This document shows, one piece after another, positions 7,048-15,394 of a stretch of 62,254 nucleotides of DNA; positions within the stretch are counted from its first letter, which is position 1; each line of letters starts with the position of its first letter. The stretch is from an uncultured Kiritimatiellota bacterium. GTDB lineage: Bacteria; Verrucomicrobiota; Kiritimatiellia; RFP12; UBA1067. The notes under the pieces are model-generated. The model was given only the letters and a program-made list of their open reading frames with translations, ran no database searches and was not told where the DNA came from. The stretch is taken from positions 1-62,254 of the forward strand of contig CAKTZA010000013.1 in NCBI GenBank assembly GCA_934635045.1. Direction: 5' to 3'. The translations under genes were made by a program, and so were the position numbers.

Positions 7048-8649
7048 CTAATCGTAGTCCTCCGTCTCGCGCCGAAACGGCATGTAGTCGTCCAGCAAGA
7101 CGCGCTGGACGCGATTCGTCCGGCGCGGATCCCGATACTGCTCCTCCAGCGGACGGAGGTCGAGCGACTGGATGCCCTCGGTGCGGCGCCGGCGGTCGCC
7201 CGGCTCGCGGCGGATGTCCTCCGTGTACTGGCGTCCAAGGACGGCGTTCTTCGGCAGGCCCGCGTCCCTCGCGATGTTCCGGGGATCGACCAGACCGACG
7301 GTCACGAAGACGATGATCTCCTTCTGCTCCTTGATGCGCTGCTTCGAGCCGAAGAGGCGCGGGCCGATCCACCACCAGTCCCGCAGCCACGGGATGCCGC
7401 TGTCAACCTGGCGCTCGACGGTGCGCGAAAGGCCGCCGATGACCGCCGTCATGCCGCTCGCCATGTTGAACTCGGTCAGCAGGCGCTGCACGTTGATGAC
7501 GGGATACTTGCTGGACGTCCCCGTCGAGTCGGCGGACTGGATGAAGCCGGAGCTCTCGACGCTCGTGTCCAGCGAGCTGATCGTCGGCACGATCGTCACG
7601 TTGATGAGCCCGTTCGTCGAGATGCGCGGCGTGACGTCGAGCGAGATGCCCCAGCTGAAGAACGCCTCCTTCGCGAACATGAGCGAGTCCTCGCCCGGAA
7701 TGGCCGCCATCTTCATGTCCAGGTCGATCGACTGCGTGGAGTCGTTGATCGTGCGCTTGACGGCGACCGTCACGTTCGGGTACTTCGTCGTCATGTCGAC
7801 CGTCGCCTTCTTGCCGGACGAGACGATGATCTTCGGGTTGGAGAACGTCCGCGCGTCCTCGCTCGCCTCCAGCGCGCGCAGGACGACGTAGAGGTCGCTC
7901 ATGCCGAGCGTCACGTTCACGTGCGAGAGGTTTGCCTTCTGAACGCCCGCATTCGCCGCAGAGGAGAGCGTGTAGCTGTTGTCCGAGCTGTTGTACGTGC
8001 TGACGCCCTCCATCTTGCGCTCGTTGTAGCCGGCGTTGATGCCGAGCGAGCCCTTCATGCCGTCCAGCATCGACCAGTCGATGCCGAGCTTGTGCGAAGC
8101 CGTGTTGCCGAGCTCGACGAAGCGCGCCTCGATGTAGACCTGCTGGGCCTCGACGTCGAGCTCGCGGACGGACTTCTCGCAGGCGTCGAGGATGAGGCGC
8201 GGCGCCGTGACCATGACGACGTTCGGCTCGGGGAACGCGACGGCCATCTTCGAGACCTTCCAGTCCGCGCCGAAGTCGCCGCTCCACATCGTGTTGAAGT
8301 TGTCGGCGACCTCGGCGGCCGAGGCGTGGTTGAGGCGGAAGACGCGCGTCTCGATCTGCCGCTGGCCCTCCTTGCGCTCGGCCTTCGCCTTCTCGGCGGC
8401 GGCCTCCGCATTCTCCCGCGCGGCCGCCGCGCTCGCGACGTCCTTCGTCGCCTTCTCGACGGCGGCCTTCACCGCCGCGTTGACGGACTCCTGCGCGGCC
8501 TTCACGGCGATGTCGGCGACGGCCTTCTCGGCCGCCTCGCGCGCCGTCCGCTCCGCGACGATCTGCGTCGCGCTGAGGATGTCGCCGTCCGCACCGCAGG
8601 CGACGGCCGCGACGGCGAGGAGGACGAGTGAACAGATTGACTCTTTCAT
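7048..8649 (-). CDS. Secretin-family outer-membrane pore (GspD/PilQ type)
   Basis: Protein of 533 residues with a signal peptide (about residues 1-20). Residues ~25-95 form an alanine/lysine/glutamate-rich coiled coil in place of the usual N0-N2 domains. One N-domain-like segment follows (TRVFRLNHASAAEVADNF; VMVTAPRLILDACEKSV). The secretin core runs from ~165 to 450 (VYIEARFVELG; TFSNPKIIVSSGKKA; VINVQRLLTEFNMASGMTAVIGGL; KEIIVFVTVGLV). The C-terminal ~75 residues are arginine-rich and unusual. Secretins form gated pores for type II/III secretion or type IV pili, but no ATPase, pilin or platform gene is in the window. It starts 7 bases after the gtrA-family stop. Confidence 0.87.
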   Translation of the reverse strand: MKESICSLVLLAVAAVACGADGDILSATQIVAERTAREAAEKAVADIAVKAAQESVNAAVKAAVEKATKDVASAAAARENAEAAAEKAKAERKEGQRQIETRVFRLNHASAAEVADNFNTMWSGDFGADWKVSKMAVAFPEPNVVMVTAPRLILDACEKSVRELDVEAQQVYIEARFVELGNTASHKLGIDWSMLDGMKGSLGINAGYNERKMEGVSTYNSSDNSYTLSSAANAGVQKANLSHVNVTLGMSDLYVVLRALEASEDARTFSNPKIIVSSGKKATVDMTTKYPNVTVAVKRTINDSTQSIDLDMKMAAIPGEDSLMFAKEAFFSWGISLDVTPRISTNGLINVTIVPTISSLDTSVESSGFIQSADSTGTSSKYPVINVQRLLTEFNMASGMTAVIGGLSRTVERQVDSGIPWLRDWWWIGPRLFGSKQRIKEQKEIIVFVTVGLVDPRNIARDAGLPKNAVLGRQYTEDIRREPGDRRRRTEGIQSLDLRPLEEQYRDPRRTNRVQRVLLDDYMPFRRETEDYD

Positions 8650-8656
8650 TGTGGAT

Positions 8657-9118
8657 TCAGCCCTTGAAGACGAAGAACTTGCGGACGACGAAGTTGACGG
8701 CCACCGAGACCATCACGTTGACGACGAACGAGTACGTCGTCTGCATCCCCTGATAGCGGACGAGCGCCCAGATGACCGCCGAGCCGCAGAGGATCGCAAA
8801 GCCGCTGCCCGCGAGGAAAAGCGCGTATTCGACGAGCCAGCCGTGGCGCCCCGGCGTGAAGACGAACTTGCGGTTCAGAAGCCAGCAGAGGACGTTCGCG
8901 ACGAAGAAGCCGACGAGGTTGCAGTAGACGGCGAGCAGCGCCCGCGCCGCGTCCGGCACCGCCGCGCTCGCGAAGCCGCAGTACTTGACGAAGAGGTCGT
9001 CGGGGCCGAGGCACGGCCAGACGTACGCCGCGCACAGTTCGGCGACGACGAGGTTGACGGCCGTCGCCAGCACGCCGATGACGCCGTATTTGAAGATCTG
9101 CCAGAAAAGCTTGCCCAT
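8657..9118 (-). CDS. GtrA-family membrane protein
   Basis: Integral inner-membrane protein of 153 residues with four predicted helices (about 8-30, 62-85, 98-118, 128-148) and the GtrA pattern (FKYGVIGVLATAVNLVV; FVANVLCWLLNRKFVF; NFVVRKFFVFKG). GtrA proteins are thought to help move lipid-linked sugars such as polyprenyl-phosphate glucose across the membrane. The ATG at 9116-9118 is chosen because the -10 box lies 9 bases upstream; longer in-frame starts would read through the promoter. It is the first gene of the apparent gtrA-secretin-DUF481-radical SAM unit. Confidence 0.88.
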   Translation of the reverse strand: MGKLFWQIFKYGVIGVLATAVNLVVAELCAAYVWPCLGPDDLFVKYCGFASAAVPDAARALLAVYCNLVGFFVANVLCWLLNRKFVFTPGRHGWLVEYALFLAGSGFAILCGSAVIWALVRYQGMQTTYSFVVNVMVSVAVNFVVRKFFVFKG

Positions 9119-9127
9119 TTCCGGCGC

Positions 9128-9136
9128 ATTATACCA
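9128..9136 (-). promoter_or_regulatory. Extended -10 promoter of the gtrA-secretin-DUF481-radical SAM unit
   Basis: Minus-strand TGGTATAAT preceded by a run of seven T, 9 bases before the GtrA-family ATG; a leader of about 2 bases is predicted. The T run may also end transcription from the DciA-like gene, but no good hairpin precedes it. Confidence 0.72.
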
Positions 9137-9243
9137 AAAAAACGCGCACCCCGTTCCGACCAAGCGATCTCCCCAGCCTTTACAGGTGCCCGTCAACGGA
9201 CATCAGCCGACAGGGGCGGAAGCGAACCAAGCGGCGCAGAGGG

Positions 9244-9579
9244 TCAAGAGGCGTGAATCTCCAACCGCAGGTCAATTCGCTTCGGCGCGCCGGGCAAGGT
9301 CGCCAGCTTCGCCGCGATCTGCCGCAGACGGGGGCGCATCAGGAAGAGCGTCGGCGCGTTCTTGACGTAGACGAAGATCTTGCCGTCCTCGTAGCGTCCT
9401 GGCCGCGCCGGCATTTTCGGGAAGAGCGCCCGCCACCGGTCGACGAGCGAATCGAAGAAGGCGTCCCTCTCGGTCAGCAGATCCTTGAGCGCCGCGTCAA
9501 ACGCCGACCCGACGGTCTTGTGGCGTCCGCGCAGGGCCAGCCCCGTCGCCCGCCCGTAGAGGTTATTGTCGTCAAACAT
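9244..9579 (-). CDS. DUF721/DciA-like protein
   Basis: Small cytoplasmic protein of 111 residues. The central part (VDRWRALFPKMPARP, then YEDGKIFVYVKNAPTLFLM and RLRQIAAKL) follows the DUF721 pattern: a tryptophan-containing helix, a short strand pair with a GxLxVxV-like motif, and a final helix. In many bacteria lacking DnaC, DUF721 proteins (DciA) load the replicative helicase. The assignment rests on pattern only, so it is moderate. It lies 94 bases after prfB, separated by a terminator-like hairpin and a family C repeat array. No clear promoter of its own is seen. Confidence 0.6.
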   Translation of the reverse strand: MFDDNNLYGRATGLALRGRHKTVGSAFDAALKDLLTERDAFFDSLVDRWRALFPKMPARPGRYEDGKIFVYVKNAPTLFLMRPRLRQIAAKLATLPGAPKRIDLRLEIHAS

Positions 9580-9587
9580 CCGACATC

Positions 9588-9605
9588 AAAAAGCCTTTCA
9601 GGCTT
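9588..9605 (-). terminator. Rho-independent terminator after prfB
   Basis: Minus-strand hairpin AAGCCT-GAA-AGGCTT followed by T bases (TTTTTG), 70 bases past the prfB stop. It would end the prfB transcript before the DciA-like gene. Confidence 0.65.
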
Positions 9606-9610
9606 CCACC

Positions 9611-9673
9611 CAATTCACCCATTCGACAATTCAACAATTCGATCATTCGATCATTCGACAATTCGATTATTCC
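9611..9673. repeat. Repeat family C (ATTCGA/ATCATTCGA array), intergenic copy
   Basis: Degenerate tandem units of ATTCGACA, ATTCGATC and similar (period 8-10 bases) fill the gap between prfB and the DciA-like gene and stop at the last base before the prfB stop codon. It is strongly A/T-rich against a GC-rich background. Related arrays lie in frame inside waaA and the MFS gene. Confidence 0.85.
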
Positions 9674-10810
9674 TCATTTGGCCTTCATCTGCAGCCAGGC
9701 CTCGATGAATGGCTGGATGTGGCCGTCCATGACGGCGTTGACGTCGCTCGTCTCGCACTCGGTGCGCAGGTCCTTCACCATCGTGTAGGGACAGAAGACG
9801 TAGGAGCGAATCTGGCTGCCCCACCCGTTCTCGGACTTCGCGCCGTAGAAGCGATCCATCTCGGCCTTCTTCTGGTCTTCGTAATACTCGTACAGCTGGG
9901 CGCGCAGCATGTTCATCGCCTTTTCCTTGTTCATGTGCTGCGAGCGCTCCTTCTGGCAGGCGACGACGATGCCCGTCGGCAAGTGCGTGAGGCGCACCGC
10001 CGAGTCGGTCTTGTTGACGTGCTGGCCGCCCGCGCCGCCCGAACGGTAGGTGTCGATGCGCAGATCCTCGTCCTTGATCTCGACGTCGATGTCGTCGTTG
10101 ATCTCCGCGACCGTCTCGACGGACGCGAAGGACGTCTGGCGGCGCTTGTTCGCGTCGAACGGCGAAATGCGCACGAGGCGGTGGATGCCGCGCTCGGCCT
10201 TGAGCATGCCAAAGGCGTAGGGCCCCTCGACCTTGAAGTAGACGTCCTTGTAGCCCGCCTCCTCGCCCTCCTGCGTGTCGTATTCCTCGACCTTCCAGCC
10301 CTGGCTCTCGGCATAGCGCTGGTACATGCGGTAGAGCATCGCGACCCAGTCGCAGGCCTCCGTGCCACCCTGCCCGGCGTGAAGCTTCACGAAGACGTTG
10401 CAGGCGTCGAACTTGCCGCCGAGCAGCGACTGAAGGCGAAGCTTCGAGAAGAAATCATCCGCCTTCGCGCATTCGCCGAGCGTGTCCTTCAGCGCGGCCT
10501 GCTGGGCCTCGCCCTCCTCCATTTCGGCCAGTTCCAGCATGACGCCCGCGTCCTCGACCGTCTTCTCCAGCGACGTGAACGGCACGACGTACGCGCGCTC
10601 GGCGTTCGTCGCGGCGATGACCTCGCGCGCTTTCGCCTGGTTGTTCCAGAAGTCGCCTGTGGCCTGCTGGGCCTCCAGGTCGGCGAGCTTCGCGCGCCGT
10701 TCGCCGATCTTGATGTAGTCGGCCATCTCGCCGACTTTCCGCTTCAGTTCCTCAATCCGCTGCCGAACCGATTCGACTTCCAGCAGCTTCGCTTTCTCTT
10801 GTTCCGCCAT
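9674..10810 (-). CDS. prfB: Peptide chain release factor 2
   Basis: Cytoplasmic class I release factor, 378 residues, that recognises UGA/UAA and triggers peptide release. RF2 signatures are the SPF tripeptide in VRISPFDANKRR and the catalytic GGQ loop in SGGAGGQHVNKTDS. The N-terminal region (DYIKIGERRAKLADLEAQQATGDFWNN) is read without interruption: the programmed +1 frameshift with an in-frame UGA, found in most bacterial prfB genes, is absent. The ATG at 10808-10810 is 10 bases after the -10 box. That box overlaps the stop of the upstream ABC permease, so prfB starts its own transcript inside the end of the preceding gene. Confidence 0.96.
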   Translation of the reverse strand: MAEQEKAKLLEVESVRQRIEELKRKVGEMADYIKIGERRAKLADLEAQQATGDFWNNQAKAREVIAATNAERAYVVPFTSLEKTVEDAGVMLELAEMEEGEAQQAALKDTLGECAKADDFFSKLRLQSLLGGKFDACNVFVKLHAGQGGTEACDWVAMLYRMYQRYAESQGWKVEEYDTQEGEEAGYKDVYFKVEGPYAFGMLKAERGIHRLVRISPFDANKRRQTSFASVETVAEINDDIDVEIKDEDLRIDTYRSGGAGGQHVNKTDSAVRLTHLPTGIVVACQKERSQHMNKEKAMNMLRAQLYEYYEDQKKAEMDRFYGAKSENGWGSQIRSYVFCPYTMVKDLRTECETSDVNAVMDGHIQPFIEAWLQMKAK

Positions 10811-10820
10811 AGTGGCGCAT

Positions 10821-10829
10821 ATTATACCA
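10821..10829 (-). promoter_or_regulatory. Extended -10 promoter of prfB, overlapping the upstream stop codon
   Basis: Minus-strand TGGTATAAT; its internal TAA (10824-10822) is also the stop codon of the ABC permease. It lies 10 bases from the prfB ATG, so the mRNA is near leaderless. Confidence 0.72.
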
Positions 10830-12054
10830 AATCGTCCTGCTTGCGTGGAAGGACGAACGCGCCGAGGAGCGCGAGCAAGATCGGCAGCCCCACGAGATTC
10901 GCGAAGGCGAGGCCGAGGACACGCGACGGCTCGACGCACTCGTCCTTCGCCAGCGCCTCCAGCGGCGAGAACGCCGAGACAGGGCGCGTCACGGATGCAG
11001 CGAAGCGCGTGATGACAAGGCCGATGCGATCCGGAAGATTCGTCTCCAGCTCGTCCGGGTACTGCTCGACGACGCTGGGGCTCATCTCGCCGACCGCGAG
11101 CGTCACGAACGCGACGAACAGCGCGACGGGACGGCTCAAGCCCGCGCCGAGGAAAAGGCCGAGCGAGACGACGAGCGCGAGGACGGACACGAGCACGACA
11201 TACGCGCGCAGCAGGTTGCCGAGAAACGAGTCCGCCGTCGCGAGGACATTGACGTCGCGGCGCGGCCGCAGCATGAGCGCGCTCGTGCCGCGATTCTCGA
11301 AGGCAAGTTCGGCATCCGCGCCCTTGAACGGCACGACGACGATGGCCTGCGTGATGTTGCTGACGGCACATTCGGCCGTGCCCGAACGGAAGACGCCGCA
11401 GACGTCCTGCCGCATCTCGAACTGGTTCGTGAAGCGGATGCGCACGGCGTCGCCCGGCGCGGCGAACCGCCAGCGCGCGACCGCATTCGTCCCGACCGTC
11501 TCGTAGCGGTCGATCGCCCGGTTCGCCAGAAGCCGCAGCACCGTCGCCTTCGGCGCGTGCCGCACTGCAGACGGCGTGTTCGTGTCCGCCATGTAAAACG
11601 CATACATCTGCTCGGCCTCCGCCTGCACGGACGGCAGGATCGGCGACAGCACGTGGCTGCACGGCGTCGCGCAGTCGACCCGGCTCGCGAGGATGCCGCA
11701 CGCGACGGCCAGCACGGCCGCGCCGACGGCGACGTGCGCGACGGCCTTGCCGAGAATCAGCGCGACACGTCCGACGGGGCGCACGAGCGTCAGCTGAAGG
11801 CGTTTCGCGGCGCGCTCGCGCGCAAGCGCCCCCGTCGCGGACGCCAGCAGCGCCACGACGAGAAGCGCGAACACGCCGCCGAGCGAGAAGTGGACGTCGA
11901 GTTCGCGCAGACCCGCCGCCGTGCCGTCGCCCCGCACGAGCGACGGGAACGCGACCATCCACGCGACAGACGCCACGAGGAGGAAAAGCGCGGTCTTCGA
12001 CCGCACGAGCGCCTTCAGTTCAAGGCGGACGACTTCGAGGAACGCGCGCATCAC
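10822..12054 (-). CDS. ABC transporter permease (ABC-2 type)
   Basis: Inner-membrane subunit of about 410 residues, partner of the ATPase just upstream. There is one helix near the N-terminus (ALFLLVASVAWMVAFPSL), helices at ~60-80 and ~100-125, a large extracytoplasmic domain (~130-280), then further helices (YVVLVSVLALVVSLGLFLGAG; VALFVAFVTLAVGEM; VLGLAFANLVGLPILLALLGAFV). This is an ABC-2 exporter layout with an unusually large periplasmic insert; the substrate is unknown. The stop of the ATPase overlaps the start (GTG at 12054, or ATG directly after it at 12051), so the two are translationally coupled. Confidence 0.82.
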   Translation of the reverse strand: MMRAFLEVVRLELKALVRSKTALFLLVASVAWMVAFPSLVRGDGTAAGLRELDVHFSLGGVFALLVVALLASATGALARERAAKRLQLTLVRPVGRVALILGKAVAHVAVGAAVLAVACGILASRVDCATPCSHVLSPILPSVQAEAEQMYAFYMADTNTPSAVRHAPKATVLRLLANRAIDRYETVGTNAVARWRFAAPGDAVRIRFTNQFEMRQDVCGVFRSGTAECAVSNITQAIVVVPFKGADAELAFENRGTSALMLRPRRDVNVLATADSFLGNLLRAYVVLVSVLALVVSLGLFLGAGLSRPVALFVAFVTLAVGEMSPSVVEQYPDELETNLPDRIGLVITRFAASVTRPVSAFSPLEALAKDECVEPSRVLGLAFANLVGLPILLALLGAFVLPRKQDDLV

Positions 12055-12812
12055 GAGGCCAGGAACGGGGCGAGGGTGAAGTCCTTCGCGTCATCAACCT
12101 TCGCGAGGAAGAAGTCCTCAAGGCTCGTGCCGAGCTCCGAGACTTTCCCTTCGGCAACGCACTTGCCGTGGTTGACGATCATCACGCGGTCGCAGATGTC
12201 CTGCGCGTCCGCAAGCAGGTGCGAAGTCATGAGAACCGTCATGCCGCCGGCGCGCAGGGCCTTGACGAGCAGCTTGACCTCCTTCGTCGAGATCGGGTCG
12301 AGGCCCGACGTCGGCTCGTCCAGGACGAGCAAATCGGGCTTGCCGATCAGCGCGGCCGCGAGCGCCACGCGGCGGGCCATGCCCTTCGAGAAGCCGCCAA
12401 CAGGACGCTTCGCGACGTCGGAGAGCCCGACCATCGCCAGCAGCTCGCGCGTCCGCGTCTTCGCTTCCGCACGCGGGAGATCCGAAAGCCCCGCGTAGTA
12501 CGCAAGCGTCTCCTGCGCCGTGAGAAACGGATGAAGGTAGCTCAACTCCGGCAAGTAGCCGAGACGCCGCCGCGCTGCGACCGCCTGCGGCGGCTGGCCG
12601 AAGAGCGCGAGGCGTCCGCCGTTCGGCGAGAGGAGGCCGAGAATCATCTTGATCGTCGTCGACTTGCCCGAGCCGTTCGGCCCCAAAAGGCCGAAGACCT
12701 CGCCCTTCTCGACCGTCAGCGACAGGCCGTCCACGGCCTTCACCGTCGGCCGCAGCCAGAAGTCCCGGAACGTCTTCTTCACGTCGACAAGTTCGATGAT
12801 GCTTTCAGCCAT
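12051..12812 (-). CDS. ABC transporter ATP-binding protein
   Basis: Cytoplasmic nucleotide-binding subunit, 253 residues, of an ABC-2-type exporter. Walker A is GPNGSGKST (about residues 43-51), the signature is GGFSKGMARRV, Walker B is LLVLDEPTSGLDP, and the switch histidine is in TSHLLAD. It resembles the CcmA/NatA group that pairs with the permease encoded immediately after it (stop/start overlap). The ATG lies only 21 bases after the 3' end of tRNA-Arg and there is no separate promoter, so the transporter mRNA is probably released by tRNA processing from a common transcript. Confidence 0.93.
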   Translation of the reverse strand: MAESIIELVDVKKTFRDFWLRPTVKAVDGLSLTVEKGEVFGLLGPNGSGKSTTIKMILGLLSPNGGRLALFGQPPQAVAARRRLGYLPELSYLHPFLTAQETLAYYAGLSDLPRAEAKTRTRELLAMVGLSDVAKRPVGGFSKGMARRVALAAALIGKPDLLVLDEPTSGLDPISTKEVKLLVKALRAGGMTVLMTSHLLADAQDICDRVMIVNHGKCVAEGKVSELGTSLEDFFLAKVDDAKDFTLAPFLAS

Positions 12813-12833
12813 AGGACATTCTCACGTTCAGAG

Positions 12834-12910
12834 TGGTGCGACTAACTGGGATCGAACCAGCAACCTTCGGCTTCGGAGGCCAACGCTCTATCCAATTGAG
12901 CTATAGTCGC
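12834..12910 (-). tRNA. tRNA-Arg (anticodon CCG)
   Basis: Complete cloverleaf on the minus strand. The acceptor GCGACTA pairs with TAGTCGC, the D arm is GCTCAATTGGATAGAGC, the anticodon stem TTGGC/GCCGA encloses CTCCGAA with anticodon CCG (codon CGG), and the T arm is GCTGG-TTCGATC-CCAGT. The 3' end is encoded as A-CCA. The ABC exporter genes follow after 21 bases. Confidence 0.95.
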
Positions 12911-12955
12911 AAGTATTCGCCGCCCAAAAAGCCGGCGATCAGCAAAACGGGCGGT

Positions 12956-12964
12956 ATGATATCA
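12956..12964 (-). promoter_or_regulatory. Extended -10 promoter of tRNA-Arg and the ABC exporter
   Basis: Minus-strand TGATATCAT, 45 bases upstream of the tRNA 5' end. It overlaps the TGA stop of the fucosidase gene (12962-12964). Confidence 0.55.
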
Positions 12965-14404
12965 TATTTCCTCGCCGAGGGCAACCCCCCTGCTGACACG
13001 GGAGACGGCGCCCGTCATCCACTTGGCCGTGTCGGTCTCGCCGCTTTCCGTCGTCGCGTCCCGGACAAGCTTCACGAGTTCGGGGTCGGCGCGGTAGTAT
13101 TCGACGGACTTCAGTTCGCCGCCCTCTGCCGCAACCCGAATGCGGGAGACGTCAACCGTCTCCGGCAGGATGCGGATGCGCTTGTTGCCGACGACCTTGC
13201 CGGACGCGAGCGGACGCCCGTCCGCCGTGACCGTCCAGCCCGTGATCCGCTCGCCCTTCGCGATGTCTTCGCGCAGCACGACGACATTCGCCAGCCCCGA
13301 CGTGACGGGGCGCGCGAAGAACGCCCGACGGAGGTCGCCGAAGCCCTTGAGCGCGCGCACGTCCTCGTCGTCGAGCCGTCCGCGCCGGTCGGGGGCGACG
13401 CCCAGGTTCATCGTGCCGCCGTTGCCGACCGTGTTCAGGTAGCGTTGCATCAGGTACGCGGCGTTCTTCGTCTGGCCACGCTCCTTCGCATGGTAGAACC
13501 AGCCCGGACGCAGAGGGAAGTCCGCCTCGCAGACGCGGAAGAACATCCCCGTCGGCGAGCCCGTGTTGATCTGGGCGGCATAGCCGGGGTTGCCGTAGCC
13601 GAGGTGGCCGTCAGGCTGCGGCACCAGCCCGAACACGCCGTCGCAGGTCGCGCGGGAGTCGGGGTCAAGGATGCCGCGCTCGTTTCCGGGCCAGCGGAAG
13701 TCGGACGAATCCTCCTCGCCCGCGAAGATGCAGACGCCCGGCTGAAACGCGCGCACGAACGCGAAGACCTCGTCGAAGCGGTAGTAGCCGTACGGGATCC
13801 TGCGCTTCTCCCGTGCGCCGCCGTAGTAGCCGTCGCCGCCGTTCGCGCCGTCGAACCACATCTCGAAGACCTCGCCGTACCGGCCGTCCAGCAGCTCCTT
13901 CACCTGCGCATGGTACTTCTCGACGTAGGACGGCGAACCGTAGTCCGCCGCATTGCGGTCCCACGGCGAGCAGTAGACGCCGAACTTCAGCCCGGCGCGG
14001 CGACAGGCGTCGGACATCTCCTTCACGTAGTCGCCCTTGCCGTTGCGGAACGGGGCTTTCGAGATGTTGTGGCCCGTCGTCTTCGTCGGCCAGAGGCAGA
14101 AGCCGTCATGGTGCTTGGCGACGATGACGAGCCCGCCAAGCCCGCCCGCCTTGCACGCCGCGACAATCTGGTCGGCGTCGAAGGCGTCCGGCGCGAGCCG
14201 CTTCGGATCCTCGTCGCCGTAACCCCATTCACGGTCGGTGTAGGTGTTGAGGCCCCAGTGGACGATGCCGATGACCTCCGGCCCTTCCGCCAGTCGGGCG
14301 GCAAGCGCCGAACGCGGCACGGGCCGCGCTTCGGCGACCGCCGTCGAAAGGCCAAGCGCGCACACGGCGCACACACGCATTCTCCTCATCCTGTCCGTTC
14401 CCAT
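12962..14404 (-). CDS. Secreted alpha-L-fucosidase (GH29)
   Basis: Predicted exported glycoside hydrolase family 29 enzyme, 480 residues, that releases terminal alpha-L-fucose. Family motifs are IGIVHWGLNTYTDREWG, LVIVAKHHDGFCLWP, GLKFGVYCSPWDR and the nucleophile aspartate in FEMWFDGANGG (about residue 190). The start is taken at the ATG 14402-14404: GGAGAG lies 7 bases upstream, and the product then begins with a signal peptide ending near AVAEA. A TTG at 14443 and ATG at 14419 are in frame but lack a ribosome-binding site. It is last in the LolA-like/AsmA-like operon, an odd partnership with envelope genes. Confidence 0.9.
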   Translation of the reverse strand: MGTDRMRRMRVCAVCALGLSTAVAEARPVPRSALAARLAEGPEVIGIVHWGLNTYTDREWGYGDEDPKRLAPDAFDADQIVAACKAGGLGGLVIVAKHHDGFCLWPTKTTGHNISKAPFRNGKGDYVKEMSDACRRAGLKFGVYCSPWDRNAADYGSPSYVEKYHAQVKELLDGRYGEVFEMWFDGANGGDGYYGGAREKRRIPYGYYRFDEVFAFVRAFQPGVCIFAGEEDSSDFRWPGNERGILDPDSRATCDGVFGLVPQPDGHLGYGNPGYAAQINTGSPTGMFFRVCEADFPLRPGWFYHAKERGQTKNAAYLMQRYLNTVGNGGTMNLGVAPDRRGRLDDEDVRALKGFGDLRRAFFARPVTSGLANVVVLREDIAKGERITGWTVTADGRPLASGKVVGNKRIRILPETVDVSRIRVAAEGGELKSVEYYRADPELVKLVRDATTESGETDTAKWMTGAVSRVSRGVALGEEI

Positions 14405-14443
14405 CGTCAGACTCTCCATACTTGAAACGTCGCGAACGCCCAA

Positions 14444-15394
14444 TCAGCGGCGAAAGAGGCCCTTGAAGGCTTCGGCCGTCTTCTTCACGTCATCGCCAAT
14501 CTGCTTCACGCTGTCGTTGATTTGCTTCACCCCGTCATTGACCGTCTTCACGCCGTCGTTGACCGTGCCGACAGCCGTGTCGGCGGTCGACTGGAGCGTG
14601 TCCGTCGCCGCCTTCAGCGATTCGCCCGTCGCCTTCCCGGCGTCCTTGACAGCCGTGCCCAGCTCGCTGGCCGTCGTGTTGATGAGGCCGCCCAACGCCG
14701 CCGCGCCGTCGCCGACCGAGGCCGCGCCCTTCAGGATCGCGTCCCAGATCTGCGTCGTCAGCTCCGTCAGCGTGAGGCCGCCCGACTTCTTGCCGAGATC
14801 CGTCAGCGGGATCGTCGGCACGGGAACCGTGAGCATCTGAAGCTTCACCTTCATGCCCGAGATCGTCAGCCGGTCGATGACGACGCGGCGCGACTCGCCC
14901 TCTTCCTCGTCAGCCGCGGGTTTCGCCTGCTCGGCCTCCGCCTCGGCTTCCTGGCGGCGCTGCCCGGCCTCGAACTTCTCCTTGCCGCCGGCGACGTTCA
15001 TCCGCAACTGCGTAATATTGTCGACGTTGTTCTCGCCGCCGTAGAGGTAGGAGACGAAGCAGTCCGAGAGCGTCACCTCCCGCACGTGGATGACCTCGCT
15101 CAGGACGGTCGTCGGGTCGACGGACACGACGAGGCTGCCGAGCGCGACGGCGCGCGGCTCGGAATAGCCCTTCGGGTTCCCGATCTGCACGTCGCCGACC
15201 TCCAGCCGCCCCGTGTACGGGTTGAGCGACAGGTGACCGAGGTTGAAGTCGGTCTGCGTGATCTTCGGCGCGACGGCATTGGCGACAGGGCGCGCCACCG
15301 GGCCCAGCCAGAGCGGCAGCGTCGCGACAAGCACGACGGCCAGAAGCAGAAGGACGACCAGCGTCCAGAAAACGAATTTGATCAGTTTTTTCAT
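14444..15394 (-). CDS. AsmA-like envelope protein with an amphipathic repeat tail
   Basis: Protein of 316 residues with one N-terminal membrane helix (FVFWTLVVLLLLAVVLVATLPL). Residues ~40-130 match the start of AsmA/DUF748-type proteins (NLGHLSLNPYTGRLEVGDVQIGNPKGY; HVREVTLSDCFVSY), which bridge inner and outer membranes or guide lipids. An E/A-rich linker (~140-160) follows. The C-terminal ~100 residues form repeats of about 7 residues (TVNDGVKTVNDGVKQINDS), predicted to be a long amphipathic helix or phasin-like coil. It overlaps the upstream LolA-like gene by 4 bases, and its own stop lies 39 bases from the fucosidase start. Confidence 0.7.
   Translation of the reverse strand: MKKLIKFVFWTLVVLLLLAVVLVATLPLWLGPVARPVANAVAPKITQTDFNLGHLSLNPYTGRLEVGDVQIGNPKGYSEPRAVALGSLVVSVDPTTVLSEVIHVREVTLSDCFVSYLYGGENNVDNITQLRMNVAGGKEKFEAGQRRQEAEAEAEQAKPAADEEEGESRRVVIDRLTISGMKVKLQMLTVPVPTIPLTDLGKKSGGLTLTELTTQIWDAILKGAASVGDGAAALGGLINTTASELGTAVKDAGKATGESLKAATDTLQSTADTAVGTVNDGVKTVNDGVKQINDSVKQIGDDVKKTAEAFKGLFRR

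Noticed and set aside
9611..9673. CRISPR array
   Set aside because: The units are 8-10 bases without distinct spacers and lack adjacent cas genes; it is a degenerate tandem repeat.
9674..10810. Programmed frameshift in prfB
   Set aside because: The N-terminal coding region is continuous and aligns with RF2 on both sides of the usual shift site; no in-frame stop is present.
14405..14443. Longer fucosidase starts at TTG 14443 or ATG 14419
   Set aside because: Only the ATG at 14404 has a properly spaced GGAGAG and yields a signal peptide at the very N-terminus.
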